Part shown: piece after piece, positions 9,615-18,470 of the stretch
Layout: every line of letters starts with the position of its first letter
How positions within the stretch are numbered: position 1 is the first letter of the stretch
Source of the DNA: Verrucomicrobiota bacterium
Lineage (GTDB): Bacteria; Verrucomicrobiota; Verrucomicrobiia; CAIQCK01
DNA: 64,000 nucleotides
Direction: 5' to 3'
Assembly: GCA_016222825.1 (NCBI GenBank)
Contig: JACRQF010000019.1
Location: 434,001-498,000 of the forward strand
Notes under the pieces: model-generated
The model's database searches: none
What the model saw: only the letters and a program-made list of their open reading frames with translations
Told to the model about the DNA's origin: nothing
Position numbers and translations under genes: made by a program

Positions 9615-11027
9615 ATGAGTGCAAACCACAGTTCAGACAATCAAGGGCATCTCTCCCGGCGTGAGGCGATTCGACGCGGGGCGTTGGGCGCGGCGGGCTT
9701 GATCGCGACGGGCGATTTGAGCACGCGGGCGCGTGCGGCCGAGGCCGCGAAGACCCCCGAGCAGATTCTCGCCGAGCAGAAGAGCGCGCGCGACGCGGCG
9801 GCCAAGACCAAGGCCAAGAAAGGCCAGACCAAGTCGGTCATCCAGATCTTCTTGTGGGGCGGCATGTCGCACAACGACACGTGGGACCCGAAGCCGGGCA
9901 CGGGCTACGATTACCTCGGCGAGTTCGACCGGGTCATCCCGACCAACGTGAACGGCATCCAGCTCACACCGCTGTTCCCCAAGCTAGCGCAGCACGCCGA
10001 CAAGTATTCCCTCATCCGCAGCATGACGCACGGGAACGACGGCCACGAGACGGCGGCTTACCTGATGCAGACCGGCCACGCGCCCGGCGGCCGGCTGGCC
10101 TACCCGAGCATCGGCGCGATTTTCGCCTTCTCGAAGAAGGATGAATACAAGGGGCTGCTGCCGCCTTACATCGTGATGCTACAGGCGGCGGGGCGGTTTT
10201 CCGAGGAGGGTTTCCTCGGCCCCGCTTACAAACCTTTCGCGACCGGCGGCGACCCGAATGCCGACCGCTTCGAGGTGCAGGGCATCGTCAACCGCGGTAT
10301 CAACGAGGGCCGGCAGAAGGCCCGCCGTGATTTGCTCGACAAGGTCAACCTTATGGGCAACGGCCTTGCGGAGGCCCCCGACATGGCCGCCGCCGAAACG
10401 CAAAAGCAGAAGGCCTACGGGTTGATCCTCGGCAAGGGCAAGGAAGTCTTCAACCTCGAGAATGAACCCACCGAAGTCAGGAACCGCTACGGGCGGACAA
10501 CGTTCGGGCAGGAATGCCTCGCCGCGCGGCGGATGGTCGAGGCGGGCGTGCCCTACGTCACCATAAGCTTCCCCGGCGGCTGGGACACGCACTCCAACCA
10601 CTTCGCGACCATGAGGAGCCAGTGCGCGAGCCTGGATCAGGGGCTGGCGGCGTTGCTCGCCGACCTGAAGGATCGCGGCTTGCTCGACCGCACCCTCGTG
10701 TGGTGCACCGGCGAGTTCGGCCGGTCGCCGAAGGTTTCCTGGGAGCCGCCTTGGAACGGCGGACGCCATCACTATGGGCGCGTCTTCACCGTGCTCGTGG
10801 CCGGCGGCGGATTCAAGGGCGGCCGCGTCGTCGGCTCCTCCGACGAGAAAGGCGAGAACGTCAAGGAGCGGCCCGTCTATCCGGTGGACCTGCTGGGCAG
10901 CATGTATCTGTTGGCCGGCATAGACGCCACCGCCAAACTGCCTCATCCGTGGGGCCTGGACGCCTACGTCCTCGACGCCCAGAACGAAGGCATGAAATCC
11001 GCCGGCATGCTCGAGGAACTCCTGTAG
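9615..11027 (+). CDS. DUF1501 domain-containing protein, Tat-exported
   Basis: 470 residues, ATG at 9615 preceded by AAAGGAG. The N-terminus has a twin-arginine signal (LSRREAIRRG then GALGAAGLIATG). The DUF1501 fold (alkaline-phosphatase/sulfatase-like superfamily) shows its usual marks: FLWGGMSHNDTWDPKP near residue 80, SLIRSMTHGNDGHETAAYLMQTG, GQECLAARRMVEAGVPYV, GGWDTHSNHF and WCTGEFGRSPK. DUF1501 genes are typically found beside DUF1549/DUF1553 genes in PVC genomes, as here (44 bases downstream of one, 27 upstream of the PPC gene). The substrate is unknown. A 466-residue paralogue lies at 18471-19871. Confidence 0.92.
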   Translation: MSANHSSDNQGHLSRREAIRRGALGAAGLIATGDLSTRARAAEAAKTPEQILAEQKSARDAAAKTKAKKGQTKSVIQIFLWGGMSHNDTWDPKPGTGYDYLGEFDRVIPTNVNGIQLTPLFPKLAQHADKYSLIRSMTHGNDGHETAAYLMQTGHAPGGRLAYPSIGAIFAFSKKDEYKGLLPPYIVMLQAAGRFSEEGFLGPAYKPFATGGDPNADRFEVQGIVNRGINEGRQKARRDLLDKVNLMGNGLAEAPDMAAAETQKQKAYGLILGKGKEVFNLENEPTEVRNRYGRTTFGQECLAARRMVEAGVPYVTISFPGGWDTHSNHFATMRSQCASLDQGLAALLADLKDRGLLDRTLVWCTGEFGRSPKVSWEPPWNGGRHHYGRVFTVLVAGGGFKGGRVVGSSDEKGENVKERPVYPVDLLGSMYLLAGIDATAKLPHPWGLDAYVLDAQNEGMKSAGMLEELL

Positions 11028-11054
11028 CCGGTAGAACAGAGAATCGAGAGTTTC

Positions 11055-13355
11055 ATGAGCAGACTCAACGGACTTCCCATCTTCGTGCTGGCCATCCTCG
11101 TGGCTTCTGCAACTTCAGTCATGGCGCAGGGCCAATACATCGGGTTCGTCTATCCCGCCGGCGGCCAGCAGGGGGCCACGTTCCCGATCCGGCTGGGCGG
11201 GCAGTCGCTCATCTACGCCTCGGATGTGGTGGTGAGCGGCGAGGGTGTCACCGCGCGGCTGGTGGATGCCTACCGGATTCTGGACAACCAGGAGATGGGG
11301 TTGGTCGCCCAGCAACTGAACCAGTTGCGGAGGAAGGAAACGACGGTGGACGACGGGATGGTCGCGAAGATGGCCTCGTATGAGTTTCCCGCGCCCATCG
11401 GCCCCGATACCGGGGGCGAGTCGGTCCCTTCGCTGCTTTGCCCGGTGTGTGCCACCGCCAACGCGATTGACGCGACCGTCTGCATCCGATGCAGCGCGAA
11501 GCTGGAGAAGCCCAAAGAGCAACCCAAGAAGGACGGGAAGAACGAACCTCCCAAGACCGAGAAGGAACTGGCCAAGCAGAAGATGATTGACCGGCTCCAG
11601 AGGAGGTTTGACGAAGACGAGCGCAATCCTGCCGTTCGCTCGCAAACCGAGCTTGTCTTCGCTGAGATCACGGTGTCGCCCGACGCGAAACCCGGCCGGC
11701 GTGAAATCCGCGTGATCACCAAGCGCGGTGTCTCCAACCCGCTGCCGTTCTACGTGAGCCAGGCGCCCGAAGTCGCCCGCAAGCCGATGAAGACCATGCA
11801 ACTCCCCTTGCTCGGTAAAGAGTCCCTGGCCCAGCGCAACAGGCCGCGGGTGGAAGAGGAGATACGCATTACATTGCCGTGCACGATGAACGGCCAGATC
11901 GCAGCGGGCGAGATGAACCGGTATCGTTTCGCGGCGAACAAGGGCCAGCGGCTGGTCATCTTCGCCAAGGCGCGCGATCTGGTGCCCTACGTCCCCGACG
12001 GAGTTCCCGGCTGGTTCCAAGCCGTGCTGCGGCTCTACGACGCCAACGGCAAAGAGGTCGCCTACAACGACGACTTCCGTTTCAGCCCCGACCCGCTGAT
12101 CTATTACGAGGTCCCGGAAGACGGCGAGTATCTGCTGGCCATCAACGAGGCGCTGTTCCGCGGGCGCGAGAGCTTCGTCTATCGTATTACCATCGGCGAA
12201 CTGCCCTACGTGACGAGCGTCTTCCCGCTCGGTGGCCGCGTGGGCGAGGAGGTCAAGGTCGAGATGGACGGTTGGAATCTGGAAAAGACCACGCCAGCAC
12301 TGCCGCCCAAGGACGCGAAACCGGGCCACCATCTGATCACCGCCAAGAACGGGAAATTCGCTTCCAACCAGGTGTCGTTCGCCTTGGACACGCTGCCGGA
12401 GTGCATGGACAACGATGCCAACGACGAACCCTCCAAGGCACAGAAGGTGCAGATGCCCATCATCATCAACGGAAGGTCGGATCGCGCCGGCGACTGGGAT
12501 GTCTTCGAAGTGGAAGGCAAGACCGGCGAGACCATCGTCGCCGAGGTGGAGGCGCGGCGGCTCGGTTCCCCGCTCGATTCCTTTGTCAAAGTCACCAGCG
12601 CGGACGGCAAGATCATCGCGGTGAACGACGATCACTTCGACGCGGGATCGGGCTTGAACACCGACCACGCCGATTCCTACCTCATGGTGAAGCTGCCTGC
12701 CGACGGCAAATACTACGTTCACCTCTGCGACACGCGGCGGAAGGCCGGGAAGGAATATGCCTACCGCCTTCGGATCAGCCAGCCGCAGCCCGATTTTGCG
12801 CTGCGTCTGATACCCTCCCGGTTCGTTATGCCCAGCAAAGGTGCCGCCAACGTCACCGTCTTCGCGATGCGCAAGGACGGCTACGACGGACCGATCAAGC
12901 TGAGTTTCAAAGACCTGCCAAAGGGCTTCGAGTCCGCTGGCACCACGCTGGGAGCCAAACAAGAGATCGTGGGCTTATCGTTGAAAACCACCCTCACGGA
13001 ACTGGAAAAGCCAGTCAACCTCACCGTCGTGGGCACCATCAAAGTCGGCGACCGCGAAATCGTTCGCGAAGCTGTGCCCGCCGAGGACAAAATGCAGGCG
13101 TTCCTGTATCGCCATTTGTTGCCCGCGGAAACCCTGCCAGCCCTCGTCTTCGATCCATCCTGGCAACCACCCGCCGACCGCATCCGTCCGCCGATCCGCG
13201 ACGAAGACCGCCCGAAAGGCGTGAAGCCTACGCTGACGCGCTCATCGGTCGAGGGATGGTTGCGGCAGATTGAACGCCTCTACCAAGAGTGGCTTCTCAC
13301 CGACGAGTTCGCGAACCGCGAGATCGCGGGCGTCGAAGCCCGCGTGATCAAGTAA
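11055..13355 (+). CDS. Exported PPC-domain protein with inserted zinc ribbon
   Basis: 766 residues with a Sec signal peptide (LPIFVLAILVASATSVMAQ). The N-terminal motif YIGFVYPAGGQQG opens a beta-rich domain. Bacterial pre-peptidase C-terminal-like (PPC) beta-sandwiches follow: GQIAAGEMNRYRFAANKGQ near residue 280 and RAGDWDVFEVEGKTGE near residue 478. A treble-clef/zinc-ribbon-like segment C129-P-V-C132 and C143-I-R-C146 is inserted, followed by a charged Lys/Glu linker. The minus-strand paralogue (16337-18373) aligns on either side but lacks these cysteines. PPC domains usually act in secretion or substrate binding; the role here is unknown. It is the third gene of the DUF1549/DUF1501/PPC cassette. 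Confidence 0.88.
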   Translation: MSRLNGLPIFVLAILVASATSVMAQGQYIGFVYPAGGQQGATFPIRLGGQSLIYASDVVVSGEGVTARLVDAYRILDNQEMGLVAQQLNQLRRKETTVDDGMVAKMASYEFPAPIGPDTGGESVPSLLCPVCATANAIDATVCIRCSAKLEKPKEQPKKDGKNEPPKTEKELAKQKMIDRLQRRFDEDERNPAVRSQTELVFAEITVSPDAKPGRREIRVITKRGVSNPLPFYVSQAPEVARKPMKTMQLPLLGKESLAQRNRPRVEEEIRITLPCTMNGQIAAGEMNRYRFAANKGQRLVIFAKARDLVPYVPDGVPGWFQAVLRLYDANGKEVAYNDDFRFSPDPLIYYEVPEDGEYLLAINEALFRGRESFVYRITIGELPYVTSVFPLGGRVGEEVKVEMDGWNLEKTTPALPPKDAKPGHHLITAKNGKFASNQVSFALDTLPECMDNDANDEPSKAQKVQMPIIINGRSDRAGDWDVFEVEGKTGETIVAEVEARRLGSPLDSFVKVTSADGKIIAVNDDHFDAGSGLNTDHADSYLMVKLPADGKYYVHLCDTRRKAGKEYAYRLRISQPQPDFALRLIPSRFVMPSKGAANVTVFAMRKDGYDGPIKLSFKDLPKGFESAGTTLGAKQEIVGLSLKTTLTELEKPVNLTVVGTIKVGDREIVREAVPAEDKMQAFLYRHLLPAETLPALVFDPSWQPPADRIRPPIRDEDRPKGVKPTLTRSSVEGWLRQIERLYQEWLLTDEFANREIAGVEARVIK

Positions 13356-13372
13356 GAGCCTTTCAAGAGAGG

Positions 13373-13552
13373 ATGGGCGGAACAATGGACGAGAATCTGG
13401 TCCAGGAAAACGGGGCCGCCAGCATGTATAAGCTGCTGGGCACTGATACCAACAGCCGGCTTCCCCATCCGCAGGCTGTGACGTCGCCTGCGTCACCGCC
13501 CAAGCCGCCGGCCAGATTTGAGATCGGCGGGATGCTGACGGAGATCATGTAG
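13373..13552 (+). pseudogene. Remnant of a DUF1501 C-terminus (or very small ORF)
   Basis: The frame from ATG 13373 gives 59 residues. The segment AASMYKLLGTDTNSRLPHP matches the DUF1501 C-terminus of 9615-11027 (GSMYLLAGIDATAKLPHP). The final GGMLTEIM matches the ends of both full DUF1501 proteins in this window (AGMLEELL and NGILKEIM). Nothing upstream of these 59 residues resembles the rest of DUF1501. This is best read as a leftover of a duplicated DUF1501 gene just behind the PPC gene. It has an in-frame start and GAGAGG upstream, so translation cannot be excluded. Confidence 0.6.
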
Positions 13553-13561
13553 CAAGCAACA

Positions 13562-14260
13562 ATGCTCCCGCCTGACCAAATAAGGACTGCAGTTGCTATC
13601 CAGAAGAAGAGCTACAAGCTGCTGCTTTGGTTGGGCGACGCGATTGACCGAGGGCTTATCACCTTCAAGAAGTCACATGATGACGTCTCTGCTGCAGAAG
13701 CCGCATGCGAGTGGATTGAGGAGCATTACCTCAACCTTCCAGAGTCTGCTCGTCCGGAAAGAGAATTTTTGCGGGAGTTCAGCAATTATTTCGGATCATA
13801 TGTGACCACTTCGTTCGACTTGGTTGAGAAACCCGGAACGAAACTCGAAAGCCGGTGCGGGTGCTACTGCCCTCTATGTGCGCATCTTGTAAACGTTTCT
13901 CATCTCCAGCCGAAAAAGCCTGCGAAGCGAGATAAGGAGAAGGCACGCGAGAAACGGATTTCGCGTGTGATGATGCTTGCCGAAGAAGAGAGTCTTCCGA
14001 TTTCTGGTGGGATCGCTACAACCATTGCCACAGCACCACAGTTTCTCCGCAGCGCGGCCTATTCTGCGTATGGACAGAGTCTGTTGGAGCGGGTTCGTGG
14101 CTCTGAGGGTGGCCTTTACATTTTGGCTCTCTGGCGAGAGATCGCGTGGAAACCTGAAGGGTCACCGATCAAAGGTTTTCGACTTGAGGCGGACGATATC
14201 TTCAATGCTGAGCGTGAGCTTGTAGCGGAGATTGCAAGGCAACGGCAAAAAACGGCATAA
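13562..14260 (+). CDS. Hypothetical protein with a CxCxCxxC cysteine cluster
   Basis: 232 residues from ATG 13562, ten bases after the DUF1501 remnant. No signal peptide or membrane segment is seen, so it is probably cytoplasmic. The region around residues 99-106 is C99-G-C101-Y-C103-P-L-C106 and could bind zinc or another metal. A Lys/Arg-rich stretch follows (KPAKRDKEKAREKR). The C-terminal half is helical. Codon usage and GC content are visibly lower than in the flanking genes, which suggests acquisition. I do not recognise the family. Confidence 0.6.
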   Translation: MLPPDQIRTAVAIQKKSYKLLLWLGDAIDRGLITFKKSHDDVSAAEAACEWIEEHYLNLPESARPEREFLREFSNYFGSYVTTSFDLVEKPGTKLESRCGCYCPLCAHLVNVSHLQPKKPAKRDKEKAREKRISRVMMLAEEESLPISGGIATTIATAPQFLRSAAYSAYGQSLLERVRGSEGGLYILALWREIAWKPEGSPIKGFRLEADDIFNAERELVAEIARQRQKTA

Positions 14261-14321
14261 GCCCGCTGTCATCCCCGCCGACAAAGATGAAGTCGCTGTC
14301 GTGATCGTCACCAAGTAGCCG

Positions 14322-15608
14322 TTATTTGCCCGCCATGCTGATCCCGCGCCGGATCGCTTCGAGAATTCTCGCCGCTGCTTTCGGAGCCGGATCGCTGAGC
14401 ATCGGGAGGAACAACAGCCGCGCGTGCATCGCTTCGGTGACGGGGAAGTCGCCGTCTTTGTAGCCAGGCCACGGGGCATCAAAGTTCGTCGAGTCGGTTC
14501 TGCAAATGGGGCCGCGGCCGTTGCCGAAGAGATCGAAGCCGTCGCGGAAATACGGCAGGCGGTGCAGCAGTTCGTAGAAACCCGCGCTGGCCGGCACGCC
14601 CTCGGCGTTGATGGCCTCGATGAGCTTCTCGCGCGGCACACCGCCGAGCGCGGCGGAATCGTAGAGAACGGGGAAACCGTAGTAGCCGCCGCGTTTGGAG
14701 CCGGGAGCGGTGGCGATAGGCTTTAGGCACGGAATATCGGCGAGACCAGCTTCCATCTGCTCAACGAAATGTCCGCGCCGTTTGTTCAGCGCGGCGAGTT
14801 TCTTGTGCTGAATGCTGGCGATGCCGACGCCGAGCGGATGCGCGCGGAACTTCATGCCCGTGCCAAGCGGCTGGAGATGTTGGTAGCGGTTGGTGACGAG
14901 GTCCATGCCAACCATGCGATTGACCTGGCCGAGCAGACAGGCGCGGTCGAATACTTCGGTGTCGTTGGTGGCGATGATGCCGGCCTCGCCTGCGCTGAGC
15001 GGCTTCGTTCCCTGCAAGCTCCAGCAGCCGACGTGGCCGATGGAGCCGACGACGCGGCCTTTGTAGAGCGCGCCGTGAGCGTGCGAGCAATCCTCGACGA
15101 CCGGGATGCCCGTCTCGCGGCTGATGGCCATGATGGCGTCCATGTCGCACGGCCAACCCCAGAGATGAACGACGACGATGGCTTTGGTGCGCTTGGTGAT
15201 GCGGCGGCGGATGTCGTCGGGGTCAATCGTGATGCCATCGCGCACGCACTCGGCGAAGACCGGCCGCGCGCCGAGCAGCGGCACAGGGCCGATGGTGGAA
15301 ATCCACGTGTAGGTCGGACAGATGACCTCGTCGCCGGGGCCGACCTTGAGACCGAAGAACGCGCTGTAGAGCGAGGCGGTGCCGTTGCATACGGTGATGG
15401 CGTATTTCAGGCCGGTGAACTTGCGCCAATTCTCCTCGAACGCGCGGACAACGGGCGTGCCGCCGGAGAGTTCATTGCGCAGCGTCATCTCGCGGACGAT
15501 GCGCGCCTCGTCGGCGCCGACCTGCCGCCAGCGGTCGAGGCCCTTCATCAACGACTGCGCGGTCTGGACGAAGGCTTTGGGTTGGGTCTGCTTCCTCTTT
15601 GTTGGCAT
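14322..15608 (-). CDS. DegT/DnrJ/EryC1/StrS family PLP-dependent aminotransferase
   Basis: 428 residues from the ATG at 15608, chosen because GGAG lies 9 bases upstream. The fold is the type I aminotransferase fold of sugar aminotransferases: FTGLKYAITVCNGTASLYSA binds the cofactor phosphate, GDEVICPTYTWISTI follows, VEDCSHAHGALYKGR carries the PLP-ring aspartate, and GTKPLSAGEAG carries the Schiff-base lysine K202. DegT-family enzymes transaminate keto-sugar nucleotides for polysaccharide, LPS or antibiotic sugars, though AHBA-synthase-type members also exist. No other nucleotide-sugar genes are adjacent, so the substrate is unknown. The gene is divergent from the EF-hand gene. Confidence 0.9.
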   Translation of the reverse strand: MPTKRKQTQPKAFVQTAQSLMKGLDRWRQVGADEARIVREMTLRNELSGGTPVVRAFEENWRKFTGLKYAITVCNGTASLYSAFFGLKVGPGDEVICPTYTWISTIGPVPLLGARPVFAECVRDGITIDPDDIRRRITKRTKAIVVVHLWGWPCDMDAIMAISRETGIPVVEDCSHAHGALYKGRVVGSIGHVGCWSLQGTKPLSAGEAGIIATNDTEVFDRACLLGQVNRMVGMDLVTNRYQHLQPLGTGMKFRAHPLGVGIASIQHKKLAALNKRRGHFVEQMEAGLADIPCLKPIATAPGSKRGGYYGFPVLYDSAALGGVPREKLIEAINAEGVPASAGFYELLHRLPYFRDGFDLFGNGRGPICRTDSTNFDAPWPGYKDGDFPVTEAMHARLLFLPMLSDPAPKAAARILEAIRRGISMAGK

Positions 15609-15815
15609 GGCGTTATTCTCCAATCGCGCGGCCTTGCACGGCGGCGCGGACATAGCTTTACCAAGCCGGCACACATTTGCCGAGCGCAGAAGACAGCGAA
15701 CGCGCAGATGGGAGCGGATTTTTTTGCGTTGACGGCTCTGGACCGCGATGTAGGATGCGGCCATGGTATGCGCGATGCACGCAGTTCAGCAGCCGAATTC
15801 AAACCACGGAGACAA

Positions 15816-16262
15816 ATGAAATCCATTATCAGAGTTTTTGCCGTCATTGTCCTTTGTGCCGCAGTTGCGGGCGCCGCGGAGAAAGGAAAGAAGAGGACCA
15901 CTGAAAGGTCCACCACGGAGGATCCCGTAAAGAAGGAATTCAAGCAGTGCGACACCAATCGCGATGGTTGTGTCAACCTCACCGAGTGGAAGGCAGCCAA
16001 CAAACCCGAGTCCACATTCAAGGCGAAGGACAAGAACAATGACGGCAAGCTGAGCCGCGATGAATTCACGGCGGAAATCTCGGCCGCGGCTGAGGTAAAG
16101 AAATATGACCGAAGGAGCGCCGACCAGCACTTGAGGCGGCTCAAGAAGCTCCTCGAAGACGGATTGTTGACGAAGGATATGTATGACCGGAAGGTCGCGG
16201 AGTGCGAGGCAAACATTGAGGACAAGCCGGAAACGACCACCCCCGCGGGCAAGAAGAAGTAG
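15816..16262 (+). CDS. Secreted EF-hand calcium-binding protein
   Basis: 148 residues, ATG at 15816 with GGAG six bases upstream. A signal peptide (MKSIIRVFAVIVLCAAVAGAA) is followed by a basic region. Two EF-hand loops are visible: DTNRDGCVNLTE near residue 50 and DKNNDGKLSRDE near residue 73, both with the expected D-x-N-x-D-G spacing and terminal Glu. The C-terminal third is a charged helix containing LLEDGLLTKDMYDRKVAE, which resembles a SHOCT-like short C-terminal motif, and a Lys tail. It probably binds calcium in the periplasm or outside the cell. The partner is unknown. A strong terminator follows. Confidence 0.85.
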   Translation: MKSIIRVFAVIVLCAAVAGAAEKGKKRTTERSTTEDPVKKEFKQCDTNRDGCVNLTEWKAANKPESTFKAKDKNNDGKLSRDEFTAEISAAAEVKKYDRRSADQHLRRLKKLLEDGLLTKDMYDRKVAECEANIEDKPETTTPAGKKK

Positions 16263-16285
16263 TCGCTGATTATCCCAGAAAGAAA

Positions 16286-16321
16286 GCGAGGCTGGCGTGA
16301 ATGCCAGCCTCGCTTCTTTTT
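16286..16321. terminator. Bidirectional rho-independent terminator
   Basis: A perfect 11-bp stem, GCGAGGCTGGC (16286-16296) and GCCAGCCTCGC (16303-16313), has a 6-base loop and is followed by TTCTTTTT. The left flank AGAAA supplies a U-rich tail for the minus strand. It sits between the convergent EF-hand gene and the minus-strand PPC gene and should end both transcripts. Confidence 0.93.
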
Positions 16322-16336
16322 AGTTCTTTGAAATAA

Positions 16337-18373
16337 TTACTTCTTGCCCTTCTTCCCACCCCTGCGCGGCGCGGCAACCTCCTGGTTTCCATGAACAGAA
16401 GCGACGAACTCCTTCGCGGGAACAAGGTGCGTCCAAAGGAACGCTTGCATCCGGTCTTCGCACGGCTCGGCTTCGCGGGAGACCTGCTTGCCGTTGATGG
16501 TGGCGTGGCCTTCAATGGAGAGCGCGACAGGCTCTTCCGTGGCATCCAGGGAGGTGGACAGGGACAGGTTGGCCATGCGCTGGGTGCTCACGATGGTGCC
16601 GCCATATGAGGAGAAGCCTTGGGGCGCGTCTTTCAGGCCCAGCGTAATGTCGCCCTCGAAACCATCCTTGCGGATGGCGAAAACGCTGACAGAAGCGCTG
16701 GCTCCGCTGCTGCGGAAACCGGCGCTGGACGGCGTCACGCGCAACGCAAAGTCGGGTTGCGGCTCGCTGATGCGCAGGCGGTAGGCATATTCCTCGCCGC
16801 CGGCGCGGTCGGCGGAGCCGAGGTGGACATAGTAGGTTCCGTTTGCGGGCAGGGTCGTGAGAATGTAGGAATCCGCGTGGTGGGTGTTCACGCCCCAGTC
16901 AACGTCTTTCAGGTTGGAGATGGTATCCGTGTTGTTGTCGTCGTTATACGCCAGTTGTTTGCCAGCGGCGTCGGTGATCTTGAGGACGGAATCCAACGGG
17001 GAATCCAGCCGGCGCGCATAGACTTCCGCGACGATCTTCTGGCCGGCGCGGCCTTCAAACTGGAACACGTCCCAATCGCCCGGCACGTCAACACGGCCGT
17101 TGACGATCATGGGCATCGGCACTTTTTGCGCGGTGGCCGGCGTGTTGTTCGGCTCGCGTTCCAGGCAGTCCGGCAGTGAGTCCAGAGCCAGGAGCACGCG
17201 GTTGGAGTAGAAACCTTCCTTGCGCACGCCGATCGGGTAGATTCCAGGTTCCACGTCCTTGGTGGGCGGCGTCAGCCGGGTTGAGGGAAGATTCCAGCCT
17301 TTCATCTCGACCGTGAGCGCGGTGTCTATCCGGCCGCCCAGAGGGAAGATGCTCTTCACGAACGGCAGTTCGCCAATGGTGGCACGATAAACGAAGTCTT
17401 CGCGGCCTCGGTAGATGCCGTCGTAGATGGCGAACGCATATTCGCCGTCTTTCGGCACTTCGAAGAAAACAACCGGGTCGGGCTTGAAACGGAAATCGTC
17501 GTCATACGCGACTTCTTTCCCATGCGCGTCGTAAACCACCAACACCGGCTGGAACCAACCGGGCACGGCGTCGGCGATATACGGGATGAGTTGCCGGCCC
17601 AAGGCCGTGATGACAAGGCGCTGGCCTTTCCGCGCCTGGAACCGGTAGCGGTTGATTTCGCCGGAACCAATCTGGCCGTTCACGGTGCATGGCACCTGGA
17701 TGCGCACCTCGGTTTCGGAGATGCTGCCGCGCGACTCCGAGCCGCCGCCCGTCATCATGTCGGAAGTGCCAGTGTTGCCCCGCGCCGCCAAGACGCGCCT
17801 TCGCTTGCGCAGGCTGTCCGCTTCCTTTCCGAGCACTTGGAGTTCGCTGGTTGACATGGGTTCCGCGCTGACTTCCGGCAGTTGGCCCACGTAAAAGACC
17901 AGCGGGTTCGAATACCCGCGCGGCGTGCCCAACCTCAACTCCCGTTCACCGGGTTTTGCGTCGGAAGTGATCGTTACTTCAGCGATGACCATGTTGGAGA
18001 TGGCGACGCTCTGCGGCCTCAGAACATATTCGGCTATTCTCTTCTCGATCTTGGCGATGAGCAGCTTCGTTTCGGCATCCTTCGTTCCACCTTTCTTCAG
18101 TTCATCTAGTTGTTCCCTCAACAGCATGATGTCCTGGGGACTCAGATGCCTGTTGTATTCGATGATCTTGACCTTCACGCCTTGGCCGGACACAACCGCT
18201 GTGTCCACGCCGTCCAGGAACTGCCCGCCAAGTGAAACCTGAAACGTCTGGCCCTGCTGGCCGCCGGCGGGATAGACGAAGCCGATATAGGGCCTCTGCT
18301 GTGCCTGCGCGCCTGACGCGAATGCCAGCAACGCAACCCATACCAGAACTGCCTGCCATCGGAATATGCTCAT
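16337..18373 (-). CDS. Exported PPC-domain protein (paralogue of 11055-13355)
   Basis: 678 residues with a Sec signal peptide (VLVWVALLAFASGAQAQQ). The N-terminal YIGFVYPAGGQQG and the central GQIGSGEINRYRFQARKGQ, PYIADAVPGWFQPVL and PGDWDVFQFEGRAGQ motifs match the plus-strand paralogue segment by segment. A helical linker (LREQLDELKKGGTKDAETKL) occupies the place where the paralogue has its zinc ribbon. It ends with a basic GKKGKK tail. It is the last gene of the minus-strand DUF1549-DUF1501-PPC cassette and is separated from DUF1501 by a long inverted repeat. Its function is unknown. Confidence 0.88.
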   Translation of the reverse strand: MSIFRWQAVLVWVALLAFASGAQAQQRPYIGFVYPAGGQQGQTFQVSLGGQFLDGVDTAVVSGQGVKVKIIEYNRHLSPQDIMLLREQLDELKKGGTKDAETKLLIAKIEKRIAEYVLRPQSVAISNMVIAEVTITSDAKPGERELRLGTPRGYSNPLVFYVGQLPEVSAEPMSTSELQVLGKEADSLRKRRRVLAARGNTGTSDMMTGGGSESRGSISETEVRIQVPCTVNGQIGSGEINRYRFQARKGQRLVITALGRQLIPYIADAVPGWFQPVLVVYDAHGKEVAYDDDFRFKPDPVVFFEVPKDGEYAFAIYDGIYRGREDFVYRATIGELPFVKSIFPLGGRIDTALTVEMKGWNLPSTRLTPPTKDVEPGIYPIGVRKEGFYSNRVLLALDSLPDCLEREPNNTPATAQKVPMPMIVNGRVDVPGDWDVFQFEGRAGQKIVAEVYARRLDSPLDSVLKITDAAGKQLAYNDDNNTDTISNLKDVDWGVNTHHADSYILTTLPANGTYYVHLGSADRAGGEEYAYRLRISEPQPDFALRVTPSSAGFRSSGASASVSVFAIRKDGFEGDITLGLKDAPQGFSSYGGTIVSTQRMANLSLSTSLDATEEPVALSIEGHATINGKQVSREAEPCEDRMQAFLWTHLVPAKEFVASVHGNQEVAAPRRGGKKGKK

Positions 18374-18400
18374 GAGGAACTCCGTTTCACGAATTACACT

Positions 18401-18454
18401 CGCCGACGCAAGGACGCGTGAGCGGTCTTGCGCTTCGCTGTCCTTGCGTCGGCG
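18401..18454. repeat. Perfect 15-bp inverted repeat between two operon genes
   Basis: Arms CGCCGACGCAAGGAC (18401-18415) and GTCCTTGCGTCGGCG (18440-18454) are exact reverse complements around a 24-base spacer, which can itself form an inner AGCG/CGCT pairing. The element lies in the 97-base gap between the minus-strand DUF1501 and PPC genes. There is no T-tract, so it is not a standard terminator. An mRNA-stabilising hairpin or a REP-like mobile palindrome is more likely. Confidence 0.85.
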
Positions 18455-18470
18455 GCTACGATCTGACTTC

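Noticed and set aside
14769..15815. Plus-strand extension of the EF-hand frame upstream
   Set aside because: It runs antisense to the DegT gene, and a signal peptide and ribosome site place the real start at 15816.
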